Assembly (NCBI RefSeq): GCF_001570625.1
Contig: NZ_BBQT01000003.1
Span: 1-64,000, forward strand
DNA length: 64,000 bases
Direction: 5' to 3'
Source of the DNA: Syntrophomonas wolfei subsp. methylbutyratica
GTDB taxonomy: Bacteria; Bacillota; Syntrophomonadia; Syntrophomonadales; Syntrophomonadaceae
In this document: positions 51,157-59,820 of the stretch, piece by piece
Numbering within the stretch: the stretch's first letter is position 1
Layout: every line of letters starts with the position of its first letter
Notes under the pieces: generated by a model
Told to the model about the DNA's origin: nothing
What the model saw: only the letters and a program-made list of their open reading frames with translations
The model's database searches: none
Made by a program: the position numbers and the translations under genes

Positions 51157-51699
51157 ATGCCGCTATATGAATTCGAGGGAAAGAAGCCATTAATACCAGA
51201 ATCTGCATTCGTGCATCCTGATGCAATCATTATCGGTGATGTCGTATTGGGGGAAGGGTGCTTGGTGACAGCTGGTGCAGTTATCAGAGGCGATTTCGGG
51301 AGGATAATAATAGGTTCGGGATCGAATGTTCAGGACAATTGTGTTATTCATGTTGACCTTAACACCGAGGCTATTATTCACGACAATGTTCTTATAGGTC
51401 ACGGCGCTATTGTTCATGGTCCTTGCGTAATTAATGAATATGTTGTGATAGGAATGGGGGCTATTGTCTCCACGGGATGTGAAATAGGCACCGAAAGTAT
51501 ACTGGCAGCAGGTAGTTTTCTCCCCAATGGCCGTATAGTACTGCCGCATAAAGTGGTTATGGGAAATCCGGCTACTATTATGAAGGATTTGAGCGATAAA
51601 AATATCATAATGGCTAAGGAAGGCCTTAAACACTACCAGAAGCTTACTAAAAGATATATGGAAGGGCTTAAATTAGTAGGTAATGAGCCCAGGTTTTGA
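51157..51699 (+). CDS. Gamma-class carbonic anhydrase family protein
   Basis: 180 residues, GGAAGGAG before ATG. Left-handed beta-helix of hexapeptide repeats (VIIGDVVLGEGCLVTAGAVIRGDFG), with the zinc histidines in VIHVD and LIGHGAIVHG. Same family as Paa Y/YrdA-like proteins; carbonic anhydrase activity is not certain from sequence. Confidence 0.88.
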   Translation: MPLYEFEGKKPLIPESAFVHPDAIIIGDVVLGEGCLVTAGAVIRGDFGRIIIGSGSNVQDNCVIHVDLNTEAIIHDNVLIGHGAIVHGPCVINEYVVIGMGAIVSTGCEIGTESILAAGSFLPNGRIVLPHKVVMGNPATIMKDLSDKNIIMAKEGLKHYQKLTKRYMEGLKLVGNEPRF

Positions 51700-51725
51700 T
51701 CTTACTTCCAATTCAGGCGTTGGAA

Positions 51726-51832
51726 TTATTTAATATTTAATACCAGCAGCGGGTTGGTGGTACCCATGGTTTTACTTCCCAAAACATCGGTAAGGTAAAT
51801 AATTATTGTAGCAATAATACCAGAGGGGAAAA
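51726..51832 (-). pseudogene. Hydrophobic protein C-terminal fragment
   Basis: Reads ...[21 protein letters not shown]... to a stop. A related tail occurs at 52640-52723 (IFPVIFAGISATIIIKLTSALGGK). Both lack an upstream body, so these look like leftovers of a duplicated membrane protein gene I cannot name. Confidence 0.4.
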
Positions 51833-51833
51833 T

Positions 51834-51910
51834 CATCCGGTCAAGCAGGGGACCACTTACCCTTCCCAGATAGCGTTGTATCTGCAGTGGAGTACAACGG
51901 CACTCCATTT
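51834..51910 (-). pseudogene. 77-bp internal comM fragment
   Basis: 75 of 77 bases are identical to 53184-53260 inside the intact comM gene, in the same orientation. It encodes part of [20 protein letters not shown] and nothing on either side of it. The near identity indicates recent copying or homogenisation. Confidence 0.85.
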
Positions 51911-51911
51911 T

Positions 51912-52059
51912 CAGGCATGAAATAGAGAAGGATTCTGATTTTATCTTCATCATGTATTATTTCCTTTACTATACTGCGCAGGAAATTCCTCTTTTCTTCA
52001 AACTCAAGTTGGTCAAAAACCTCATTAAACCGGAGAAGGTTTCCAAAGACCATTTCCAT
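51912..52059 (-). pseudogene. Serine-recombinase C-terminal fragment
   Basis: Encodes FGNLLRFNEVFDQLEFEEKR and [20 protein letters not shown], which resembles the coiled-coil C-terminus of large serine recombinases (FDxLxxEEKRxLLRxIVxEI). No catalytic domain or start is nearby. Joined directly to the comM fragment. Confidence 0.5.
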
Positions 52060-52101
52060 ATCTACCTTCTGCCAGTCTCATGCTGGCAACCAGGCTACTC
52101 T

Positions 52102-52428
52102 CTAAGAATTTAACATTAAGCGTAGAGCGTTCATAACATTTTTTAGATCAGCTGGATGTAAAGAACCCAACTTCTTAAGAGCTATAGATTGATCAATTGT
52201 AAATATGCGATGGATGCGAGCAACAGTTGGCTTAGGTAATCCGGCGTTTTCCAAATGTGAAACAGTAATTTCATTTATGCCTTTTAGTGAGGAGGTGAGC
52301 ATCATGCATACCAATTCCCTCCAATCATTAATAGCCGCCAAAACTAAAGCAGGCCGCTTTTTTGATCCGCTTAGGTCGCTGAATGGAAAGGGAATTAGAA
52401 TTACGTCACCCCGTTTATAACTGGTCAT
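52102..52428 (-). CDS. PemK/MazF-type toxin
   Basis: 108 residues from ATG 52428 (GAGGA 8 bases upstream). YKRGDVILIPFPFSDLSGSKKRPALVLA is the MazF/PemK N-terminal beta-barrel motif, with ARIHRIFTIDQSIALKKLGSL after it. An mRNA interferase is expected. The start overlaps the antitoxin stop by 14 bases; a longer frame upstream is not needed. Confidence 0.87.
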   Translation of the reverse strand: MTSYKRGDVILIPFPFSDLSGSKKRPALVLAAINDWRELVCMMLTSSLKGINEITVSHLENAGLPKPTVARIHRIFTIDQSIALKKLGSLHPADLKNVMNALRLMLNS

Positions 52429-52588
52429 AAATTTTGTCCTCAGGATTTTCCCAATCAGATAGTACTTGATCAGCAAGCAATAAACTTCCCAATAAATCAA
52501 GTTTATCAACTAACCGCTGTAATATCTCCTGCTGTTCATCTAAAGATAGCTTTTCAATTTCCTTAAATAACTGATCAACTTTACCCAT
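52415..52588 (-). CDS. Antitoxin partner of the MazF-like toxin
   Basis: 57 residues. KVDQLFKEIEKLSLDEQQEILQRLVDKLDLL is an amphipathic helix typical of short antitoxins, with an acidic C-terminus (DWENPEDKIYDQL) that would occupy the toxin site. No clear DNA-binding fold. ATG at 52588; a second ATG 12 bases upstream lies against AAAGGA. Confidence 0.7.
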   Translation of the reverse strand: MGKVDQLFKEIEKLSLDEQQEILQRLVDKLDLLGSLLLADQVLSDWENPEDKIYDQL

Positions 52589-52639
52589 GATTATAAGCAT
52601 TCCTTTCTTGAGGCATAAAACGTCATGAAAGATTTTCTT

Positions 52640-52723
52640 TCAGATTTTACCTCCCAAAGCGCTAGTAAGCTTAATAATTATTGTAGCAGAAATACCGGCG
52701 AAAATAACGGGGAATATTCCAAT
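52640..52723 (-). pseudogene. Second hydrophobic C-terminal fragment
   Basis: Reads IGIFPVIFAGISATIIIKLT and then SALGGKI to a stop. Its DNA TAATAATTATTGTAGCA is shared with 51798-51814. A stop lies in frame just upstream, so only about 28 residues are open. Probably the other end of the duplication that scattered the fragments at 51.7-52.1 kb. Confidence 0.4.
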
Positions 52724-52805
52724 CCAATGGAAGGCTTACTAAGCCTTATATCGATATCGGAAACAGGCTCCTGTTTGCTACACATTAACCTGATGAAAAG
52801 TCTTC

Positions 52806-54341
52806 TCAACTTTGCCAGTACTTCCGATCCAGGCTGCGGTATTGCAGGGCTTCAGCTATATGTTCCAGCTTAATATCGTCTGATTGTTCCAAATCGGCAA
52901 TGGTTCGGGCTACTTTGAGGATGCGGTCGTATGCGCGGGCGCTCATAGTGAGCCGGTCGAAAGCATTTTTTAAAAGCAGTTCTGATTCTTCATCCAGACG
53001 GCAGAACTTTTTAACATCAGCCGGTCTCATCTGTGAATTCAGGGTGATCTTATAGCGCTTAAAGCGCTTTTTTTGTTTCTCCCGGGCCATGGTAATTTTA
53101 TCCCGCATGCTGGCTGAACTTTCTCCATTCGCCCTATCCCGAAGTTGCTCATATTTGACCCGAGGAACCTCCACATGCAAATCCATCCGGTCGAGCAGGG
53201 GACCGCTTACCCTTCCCAGATAGCGTTGTATCTGCAGTGGAGTACAACGGCACTCCATTTCGGAGCCGAAATTCCCACAAGGACATGGATTCATGGAAGC
53301 AACCAGGCTGAAGTCGGCAGGATAGCTAAAAGTAGCCTGGGAGCGGGCTACAGTTACTACTTTATCCTCCAGAGGTTGGCGCAATGCTTCCAATACATCA
53401 CGGCTGAATTCGGGCAATTCATCCAGGAAAAGCACCCCGTTATGAGCCAGGCTGATTTCCCCTGGTCGGGGAATACGCCCCCCGCCAACAATACTGGCGC
53501 TGGAAGCATTCTTATGTGGGGCCCGGAAAGGGCGGTTAAGAATGAGGGGTTGTTCCGGGTTTAGAAGGTCAGCTACCGAATATATTCGCGTCGTTTGCAA
53601 TATCTCTTCCCGGCTCATTTCTGGCATTATCCCCGGAACCCGGCGGGCCAGCATGGTCTTTCCCCCACCGGGTGGACCGATCAAGAGGATATTATGTAAT
53701 CCCGCCGCTGCTACCAGCAAAGCTCTTTTCGCTGTTTCCTGCCCCTTAACATCGGCAAAGTCGGGAGTGTTATCCAGGGATGAAACAGACAAATATTCTG
53801 TGGGAGCTATGGTTGGTAGTTCCAGTTTATCCTGCAAATAGCAGCATACCTCGGACAAATTGCTGGCGGCCAGAGAGCTTACTTCACTTACCAGTCCGGC
53901 TTCCTGGCTGTTAGCCTGGGGTATGACTAAATAGGAGTCGGGTTCTTTTTCCAGCAGTTCGAGGGCCATGGGCAGTACCCCCGGAATGGGGCGCAAGGCA
54001 CCATCCAAAGAAAGTTCAGCGGCGAAATAGTGCGTCTTGTATTGGCAAATTTCCAATTGCTCGGAAGCGGCCAGTATCCCCAGGGCAATAGCCAAATCAA
54101 AGTGACTGCCTTCCTTTTTAAAGTTAGCTGGGGCCAGGTTAATTATTATCTTGCGGTTGGGAAACTTGTAACCAGAGTTCTTGATGGCTGAACGAACCCG
54201 CTCACGGGATTCCTTGATTGAGGCCTGAGCGAGGCCGGTAATTTCAAAACCGGGCAGTGCTCCACTTTGAATATCTACTTCAACCTTAACTGGCTTGGCA
54301 TCTATCCCAGCGGTAACTAAAGTATAAAAATTGGCCAGCAT
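52806..54341 (-). CDS. comM: ComM/YifB-family Mg-chelatase-like AAA+ ATPase
   Basis: 511 residues. N-terminal Lon-like domain (KVEVDIQSGALPGFEITGLAQASIKESRERVRSA), Walker A GPPGGGKTMLARR, LFLDELPEFSRDVLE, and the metal-type NPCPCG...[14 protein letters not shown] with GPLLDRMDLHVEVP. ComM is a hexameric branch-migration helicase in natural transformation. Normal length. Confidence 0.95.
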   Translation of the reverse strand: MLANFYTLVTAGIDAKPVKVEVDIQSGALPGFEITGLAQASIKESRERVRSAIKNSGYKFPNRKIIINLAPANFKKEGSHFDLAIALGILAASEQLEICQYKTHYFAAELSLDGALRPIPGVLPMALELLEKEPDSYLVIPQANSQEAGLVSEVSSLAASNLSEVCCYLQDKLELPTIAPTEYLSVSSLDNTPDFADVKGQETAKRALLVAAAGLHNILLIGPPGGGKTMLARRVPGIMPEMSREEILQTTRIYSVADLLNPEQPLILNRPFRAPHKNASSASIVGGGRIPRPGEISLAHNGVLFLDELPEFSRDVLEALRQPLEDKVVTVARSQATFSYPADFSLVASMNPCPCGNFGSEMECRCTPLQIQRYLGRVSGPLLDRMDLHVEVPRVKYEQLRDRANGESSASMRDKITMAREKQKKRFKRYKITLNSQMRPADVKKFCRLDEESELLLKNAFDRLTMSARAYDRILKVARTIADLEQSDDIKLEHIAEALQYRSLDRKYWQS

Positions 54342-54517
54342 CTTATCCCAACTTTCCTATTATGTAATTTTTCGTCAAGATTGGGTAAATTCCTTTAATG
54401 ATTTATTCAGAATAAAATTTTTCGTATAGTATTTTGCTTTTCTACGAATCATAACTACAGAGCTTAAGGAATCTATTGGGTATAAAAATGTTGTTCTAAA
54501 GGAGGTTTAAGACTACT

Positions 54518-54847
54518 ATGATTGGTGCCATAGTCCGTTTCGTTGTCTCTGCTCTGGTTTTGCTTCTGGTGGGTTACCTTTTGCCAGGGATTAGCGTAGC
54601 CGGGTTTACCGGAGCCTTGATTGCAGCAATTGTAATTGCTCTTATTGGCTATGCTGCTGAGGCTATTCTGGGCACCCGGATATCGCCCCGTTCCCGTGGA
54701 TTTGTGGGTTTTATTACGGCTGCCATAGTCATTTACCTGGCCCAGTTTATTATTCCCAGTTATCTGTCGGTATCCTTATTGGGAAGTCTGCTGGCGGCTT
54801 TTGTCATAGGCCTGGTTGATGCATTTATTCCAACTGAGCTTAGGTAA
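54518..54847 (+). CDS. Phage_holin_4_2/YvlD-type membrane protein
   Basis: 109 residues, AAGGAGG before ATG. Four predicted spans (VRFVVSALVLLLVGYLLPGI; LIAAIVIALIGYAAEAI; FVGFITAAIVIYLAQFIIP; LLGSLLAAFVIGLVDAFIP). Matches the small membrane family named after holins, but chromosomal members such as YvlD are envelope-stress proteins, not lysis proteins. Confidence 0.85.
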   Translation: MIGAIVRFVVSALVLLLVGYLLPGISVAGFTGALIAAIVIALIGYAAEAILGTRISPRSRGFVGFITAAIVIYLAQFIIPSYLSVSLLGSLLAAFVIGLVDAFIPTELR

Positions 54848-54938
54848 GTTGCTTTCGCCAGGGTAAAAGGGCAAGATTATCCCTCTAGCAATAATATTAG
54901 CTTTGGGGGAGAACTCAAGCATAAAGAAAACATATCTT

Positions 54939-54970
54939 ACTCAAAAGCCAGTATATACTGGCTTTTGAGT
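54939..54970. terminator. 32-bp palindromic terminator
   Basis: ACTCAAAAGCCAGTAT joined to its exact complement, with TTTTG after it and AAAA in the opposite stem. Could stop transcription on both strands. Confidence 0.8.
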
Positions 54971-55113
54971 TTTGCCGGAAAAAGTTTGCTTATATTTATA
55001 AAGACAAGTAAAATAAACAAGCAGTAGGCTCTTTTATTTCCCTGGATTGAAGATAAAAAGCTTGAATGGGAAGACAGGGATCAGAGGAAGATTGGATAGG
55101 GGGCGGAAGAAAA

Positions 55114-55446
55114 GTGTTCGGCTTTATCGGTAATATAGGACCCTGGGAGTTAATTTTAATATTGGTTGTTGCCCTGATAGTAGTTGGACCGGGTAAACTC
55201 CCGGAAGTAGCTAAATCTATGGGGAAAGCGGCCCGGGAATTTAAAAAAGCTACTACCGGGGTGCAAAAAGAGTTTCAAGATGCCTTAAAGGTTGATGAGA
55301 AACCTGCGCCGGCCAAAAAAGAGCCGGAAGCGGTGCCGGAAAAAACTGAAGTTTCCCCTACGGTTTCCCTTGACGAATTGAATGAAATGAGTCTTAATAA
55401 TAAAGAAAAGGTCAAAAAAGATGACCCCGGAAATACCTTATCATAA
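55114..55446 (+). CDS. tatA: TatA/B-family twin-arginine translocase component
   Basis: About 110 residues from GTG 55114 (GGAAG ahead). One N-terminal span, IGPWELILILVVALIVVGPGKLPEVAKSMGKAAREFKKA, with the Gly-Pro hinge, then a charged amphipathic helix and a Lys/Glu/Pro tail. TatA versus TatB cannot be decided; no tatC is in the window. A longer frame starting at 55066 adds an unlikely leader. Confidence 0.9.
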   Translation: MFGFIGNIGPWELILILVVALIVVGPGKLPEVAKSMGKAAREFKKATTGVQKEFQDALKVDEKPAPAKKEPEAVPEKTEVSPTVSLDELNEMSLNNKEKVKKDDPGNTLS

Positions 55447-55463
55447 GCAAATAAATACTTTTA

Positions 55464-55564
55464 CTCTTATCCAGAGTGGTGGAGGGACTGGCCCGATGAA
55501 ACCCGGCAACCGCCTGAAAGGTATGGTGCCAAATCCTGCAGGAGGATCCTGGCAGATGAGAGGG
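55464..55564 (+). ncRNA. SAM-I (S-box) riboswitch
   Basis: CTCTTATCCAGAGTGGTGGAG, GGGACTGGCCCGATGAAACCCGGCAACC, the variable P3, GGTGCCAAATCCTGCAGG and GGCAGATGAGAGG are the ordered S-box core, including the kink-turn and P1 partners. AdoMet binding should favour the following terminator and shut off the methionine operon. Confidence 0.96.
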
Positions 55565-55576
55565 GATAGCATATCG

Positions 55577-55600
55577 GCCCTCTTATATGAGGGCTTTTTT
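55577..55600 (+). terminator. Riboswitch expression-platform terminator
   Basis: GCCCTC-TTATAT-GAGGGC followed by TTTTTT, 13 bases after the S-box and 28 bases before the metH start. Confidence 0.92.
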
Positions 55601-55628
55601 AATTGTATATTTGGGGGGAGGGTTGTTA

Positions 55629-58148
55629 ATGACGGCGAAGCTGTACAATATTCTATCCAGTAGAATTCTAATTCTGGATGGAGCCATGGGAACCATGCTC
55701 CAAGAAAGAGGAATGGCCCCGGGGGAGTGCCCGGAGCTTTTTGGGGTTAATAATCCATTGATTTTGGAAGACATCCACTACCAGTATATGGAGGCCGGAG
55801 CAGACATTATCCAATCCAACACCTTTGGCGGCAATCGCTTTAAACTGGCCGAATATGACCTGCAGGAGCGGGTAGCAGAAATAAATGCTGAAGCCGTAAG
55901 AATTGCTCGCGCCGGAGCCAGGGGAAAGGCCCTGGTAGCAGCCTCCATCGGTCCCAGCGGTAAAATGTTGCAACCCTTCGGGAGTGCTAATTTTGCGGAG
56001 CTCTACGCGGCTTTTTCCGAGCAGATGATCAGTTGTGAAAAAGCCGGGGCTGATCTCATATCAATAGAAACCATGACTGATATCGGAGAAATGAGGGCTG
56101 CCTTGATTGCGGCCTGTTCCCATACCCGCCTGCCGGTTATTGCTCATATGACTTTTGAGCCTGGGGGAAGAACGTTGATGGGTACTGACCCCCTTACCGC
56201 TCTTATTATTATGGAGGCTTTGCAACCACTGGCCATTGGAGCCAATTGTTCCGGGGGTGCCCGGGAATTGCTTCCCATTATAGAAGAAATGGGCCGCTAT
56301 AGCAGTATATTTCTGTCGGTAGAGCCCAATGCCGGTTTACCCCACCTGCTCGGGGAAAGAACCGTCTTTCCGGATAGCCCGGAGGAAATGGCTGAATATG
56401 CCCTGAAACTGAGGGATGCGGGGGCCAATATCATTGGCGGCTGCTGTGGTACCACCCCGGAACATATAAAAGCTATCGCCAGCACTTTAAGGGGACTTTC
56501 CCCCCGGATAAGGACAGCCCGTAGAATTAGGGCCTTGGCTTCTCGCAGCCAGGCAGTGGTTCTGGGAGAGGGGAAGCCACTCTCTTTTATCGGAGAAAGA
56601 ATAAATCCTACCGCTCGCAAGAAATTGGCTCAGGATATCAAAGAAGGCCGTATGCAGATGGTAGTAGATGAAGCCAGGAAACAGGTGGAAGCAGGTGCCG
56701 CTATTCTGGATGTAAATATGGGAGTACCCGGAATTGATGAAGCTATGGCTATGAGAGAGGCAGTAGTTGCAGTGCAGGCTGCGGTTGATGTCCCTCTTGC
56801 TTTGGATTCCACCAGCGCCCAGGCTATTGAAGAGGGTTTACAAGCCTTTGTTGGCCGGCCTTTGATTAACTCCACAACCGGGGAAGATAAACAATTGGAA
56901 ATCATCCTTCCCCTGGCCAGAAAATATGGGGCCGCTGTATTGGGTCTCTGCCTGGACCAAAATGGAATCCCAGAGCGGGCCGAGGACAGGGTAGAGATAG
57001 CCCGGAAGATTTTTGAGCAGGCGCGGGAGTATGGTTTACGAGAAGAAGATATTTATATAGATTGTTTGGTGAAAACCGCCAGTGCGGAACAATCCCAGGT
57101 TATTGAAACCCTGAAGGCTTTGCGGATGCTTAAGGAGGAACTGGCAGTGGGTACGGTGCTGGGAGTAAGCAATGTATCTCATGGCCTGCCCGCCCGTGAG
57201 CTATTAAATTCCACCTATTTGGCAATGGCCTGGGCAGCCGGACTGGATTTACCCATAATGAATCCTTTTGACAGCAGAATGATGGAAACTACCAGAGCCG
57301 CTGCCGTTTTGCTCAATCGTGACCTTAATTCGCTAGACTTTATTGAAAAATATAAAGACTATAAGGTAAATAAAACCCAGGATTCTACCGGAGTTAGCCG
57401 ACCGGCTCACCGTATTTGTCAGCAGTGTAATATTCCGGATTTGTTAGATGATCAGGTAAAGACTACGTCAAGCACGGGTAATAAAGCTAAAGAGAAGAAG
57501 GTTGAGAAACCGTCCTCCATCCTGGAGATGATCAGCCAGGGAGTCCTGCAAGGGGATAGGGAATTGGTTTTGCAACAGGTGCAAAAAGCCCTGGACCAGG
57601 AAGAGATAGCCCCGATGGAAATAGTAAATAAGGCGCTAATTCCAGGAATCGAAAGGGCGGGAGAACTCTATGAGCAAAAAAAATATTTCCTACCCCAGTT
57701 GATGTTGGCCGCCGAAAGTATGAGAGATGGCTTTACGCTGGTAAAAACCCGTCTGAGCGGTGAAGCGGAAGAACATAAAGGGCTTATCGTTCTAGCCACG
57801 GTGGAAGGTGATATCCATGACATTGGTAAGAACATAGTAGCCATTTTACTGGAGAATTACGGCTTTAAGGTGTTGGATATGGGGAAAGATGTCAAGGCGG
57901 AAACGATATTGGATTTGGCCGAAAAGGAGAAAGCCGATATTGTTGCTTTAAGCGCCTTGATGACAACGACCATGCCACGAATGCAGGAGGTGATCCAGGG
58001 CGTAAAAGCCCGTGGAATGCCATGCAAAATAATGGTTGGAGGAGCCGTCTTGAATCAGGAATATGCAGATCATATCGGGGCCGATGCTTATTCTGAAGAT
58101 GCGCGCCAGGCAGTTTTAACGGCCCAAAGGTTAATAGGGGGGAGATAA
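55629..58148 (+). CDS. metH: Cobalamin-dependent methionine synthase without reactivation domain
   Basis: 839 residues from ATG 55629 (GGGGGGAGGG upstream). Homocysteine domain (about 1-300: DGAMGTMLQERG, zinc Cys in GANCSGG and GGCCGT), folate domain (about 315-580: FIGERINPTARKKLAQ, DVNMG), B12 cap (about 630-710) and B12 domain with EGDIHDIGKNI (DxHxxG, His ligand) to the end. The C-terminal AdoMet-binding reactivation domain of E. coli MetH is absent, as in Thermotoga-type enzymes. Under the S-box. Confidence 0.95.
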   Translation: MTAKLYNILSSRILILDGAMGTMLQERGMAPGECPELFGVNNPLILEDIHYQYMEAGADIIQSNTFGGNRFKLAEYDLQERVAEINAEAVRIARAGARGKALVAASIGPSGKMLQPFGSANFAELYAAFSEQMISCEKAGADLISIETMTDIGEMRAALIAACSHTRLPVIAHMTFEPGGRTLMGTDPLTALIIMEALQPLAIGANCSGGARELLPIIEEMGRYSSIFLSVEPNAGLPHLLGERTVFPDSPEEMAEYALKLRDAGANIIGGCCGTTPEHIKAIASTLRGLSPRIRTARRIRALASRSQAVVLGEGKPLSFIGERINPTARKKLAQDIKEGRMQMVVDEARKQVEAGAAILDVNMGVPGIDEAMAMREAVVAVQAAVDVPLALDSTSAQAIEEGLQAFVGRPLINSTTGEDKQLEIILPLARKYGAAVLGLCLDQNGIPERAEDRVEIARKIFEQAREYGLREEDIYIDCLVKTASAEQSQVIETLKALRMLKEELAVGTVLGVSNVSHGLPARELLNSTYLAMAWAAGLDLPIMNPFDSRMMETTRAAAVLLNRDLNSLDFIEKYKDYKVNKTQDSTGVSRPAHRICQQCNIPDLLDDQVKTTSSTGNKAKEKKVEKPSSILEMISQGVLQGDRELVLQQVQKALDQEEIAPMEIVNKALIPGIERAGELYEQKKYFLPQLMLAAESMRDGFTLVKTRLSGEAEEHKGLIVLATVEGDIHDIGKNIVAILLENYGFKVLDMGKDVKAETILDLAEKEKADIVALSALMTTTMPRMQEVIQGVKARGMPCKIMVGGAVLNQEYADHIGADAYSEDARQAVLTAQRLIGGR

Positions 58149-58149
58149 A

Positions 58150-59388
58150 ATGACAGTGGAAAAAACTTATGAAGAAATAAACGCTCGAATAAAGCGAGGC
58201 GAGGCGGTAGTAGTGACCGCGGAGGAAGTTATCGATTATGTGGCGGAGAACGGCTATGAAAAGGCCGTGCAGGAAATTGATGTGGTAACCACCGGCACCT
58301 TTGGCCCCATGTGTTCATCCGGTGCTTTTCTTAATTTTGGTCATTCCCGGCCCCGGATAAAGATGAAAAAGGTTTGGTTAAACGGGGTAGAGGCTTATGG
58401 CGGCCTGGCAGCAGTGGATGCTTATATCGGCGCTGCCCAATTGCCGGATTTCGATCCGGAAAACAAAGTTTTCCCGGGAAGATTTACCTATGGTGGGGGG
58501 CATGTAATCCATGACCTGGTGGCAGGCAAGGAAATCCGCCTGGAGGCTATAGCCTATGGAACCGATTGTTACCCCAATAAAAAAGTAGATACCATAATTA
58601 CCATCGATGATCTTAATGAGGCCTATATTTTTAACCCGCGCAATGCTTACCAGAATTACAACTGCGCGGTGAACCTGGGAGATAGAATCCTATATACCTA
58701 TATGGGTATTCTTAAACCGCGGCTGGGCAATGCCAGCTATTCTACTTCCGGGCAATTAAGCCCTTTGCTTAACGACCCTTATTATAAGACCATTGGCATT
58801 GGAACCAGGATATTCCTGGGAGGGGGAACGGGCTATGTGGCCTGGAACGGAACCCAGCACCACCCCAATGTACTAAGAGGCGAAAACGGCGTGCCTCAGG
58901 TGCCGGCAGGTACTCTGGCCGTAATCGGGGATCTCAAGCAGATGACTCCCGACTGGCTGGTAGGCTTGAGTTTTATTGGCTATGGAGCAACCATGGCGGT
59001 GGGAATCGGTATTCCTATTCCAATCTTGAACGAAGAGATACTGCGCTATACCCTGGTCAAGGATGAAGATATATTTTGTCCCATAGTGGATTACAACGAA
59101 GGATATCCTTACTCCAAACCCATTGATCTGGGCTTCGCCAATTTTAAGGAATTGAAGAGTGGCCGGATAAAGATTAATGACAAAGAAGTAATTACTACTC
59201 CCCAGTCCAGTTATCCCCGGGCGCGGAAGATTGCTACCATACTAAAAGAATGGATACAAAGAGGAGAATTTGAATTGAGCAGGCCAGTTGCCATGCTTCC
59301 CTCGGCAGATGCGAACATTGAGTTTAAATCGATTCCTGAGCGCAGTCCCAGTGAAATCTTTTTAAATGGCAGGAACAGGAGGGGTTAA
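58150..59388 (+). CDS. DUF39 homocysteine biosynthesis protein (HcyBio)
   Basis: 412 residues, 1 base after metH. TTGTFGPMCSSGAFLNFGHSRPRIKMKKVWLNGVEAYGGLAAVDAY is the DUF39 signature; conserved Cys in GPMCSSG and in AYGTDCYPN. In methanogens this family makes homocysteine from aspartate semialdehyde and sulfide. The CBS pair found in some archaeal members is absent. Linked here to the methionine synthase, which supports the same role. Confidence 0.9.
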   Translation: MTVEKTYEEINARIKRGEAVVVTAEEVIDYVAENGYEKAVQEIDVVTTGTFGPMCSSGAFLNFGHSRPRIKMKKVWLNGVEAYGGLAAVDAYIGAAQLPDFDPENKVFPGRFTYGGGHVIHDLVAGKEIRLEAIAYGTDCYPNKKVDTIITIDDLNEAYIFNPRNAYQNYNCAVNLGDRILYTYMGILKPRLGNASYSTSGQLSPLLNDPYYKTIGIGTRIFLGGGTGYVAWNGTQHHPNVLRGENGVPQVPAGTLAVIGDLKQMTPDWLVGLSFIGYGATMAVGIGIPIPILNEEILRYTLVKDEDIFCPIVDYNEGYPYSKPIDLGFANFKELKSGRIKINDKEVITTPQSSYPRARKIATILKEWIQRGEFELSRPVAMLPSADANIEFKSIPERSPSEIFLNGRNRRG

Positions 59389-59389
59389 G

Positions 59390-59812
59390 ATGAAAAACAG
59401 GGTAGTTTGTTATTTTTCCGCCATTCAGACGGAACAGCCGGTAGTCTACCGTCTTATAAAGAATTATGACTTGATAATTAATATATTGAAGGCGGATATC
59501 AACCCGCAGAAAGAGGGCTACCTGGTGGTTGAGATGGAAGGTGAAAAAGACAAATATGAGGGGGGCATAGCTTTCCTTAAGAATCTCGGAATAATCGTTG
59601 AGCCCCTCAGCGAAACGGTGCTCTGGCAGGAAGATATCTGCATACAATGCGGGGCCTGTGCTTCATTCTGCCCTACTGAATCGCTTTCCATCGATAGGGA
59701 TAGCATGCTGGTCTCCTTTGAAAACTCCAAATGCGTAGTTTGCGGTATGTGCTTGGATTGCTGTCCCACCCGGGCAATAAAACTCCATTTTGAAGTCAAG
59801 GAGGCTGTTTAA
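59390..59812 (+). CDS. NIL-domain/4Fe-4S ferredoxin, homocysteine biosynthesis partner
   Basis: 140 residues from ATG 59390 (AGGAGGGG ahead, 1 base after the previous stop). N-terminal NIL-type ligand domain (VVYRLIKNYDLIINILKADI) and two 4Fe-4S CxxCxxCxxxC clusters (CIQCGACASFCP, CVVCGMCLDCCP). Matches the second protein of the methanogen homocysteine pathway, thought to supply electrons or sulfur chemistry. Confidence 0.9.
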   Translation: MKNRVVCYFSAIQTEQPVVYRLIKNYDLIINILKADINPQKEGYLVVEMEGEKDKYEGGIAFLKNLGIIVEPLSETVLWQEDICIQCGACASFCPTESLSIDRDSMLVSFENSKCVVCGMCLDCCPTRAIKLHFEVKEAV

Positions 59813-59820
59813 AGCGGCTG

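Noticed and set aside
52625-52873. 82-codon plus-strand frame next to comM
   Set aside because: Overlaps the 3' end of comM and the hydrophobic fragment on the other strand; no ribosome site.
54518-54847. Prophage holin
   Set aside because: The family name suggests phage, but there are no other phage genes nearby and chromosomal YvlD-type proteins share this sequence type.
55421-55663. 80-codon frame across the metH leader
   Set aside because: Lies over the S-box and its terminator, which explain the sequence fully.
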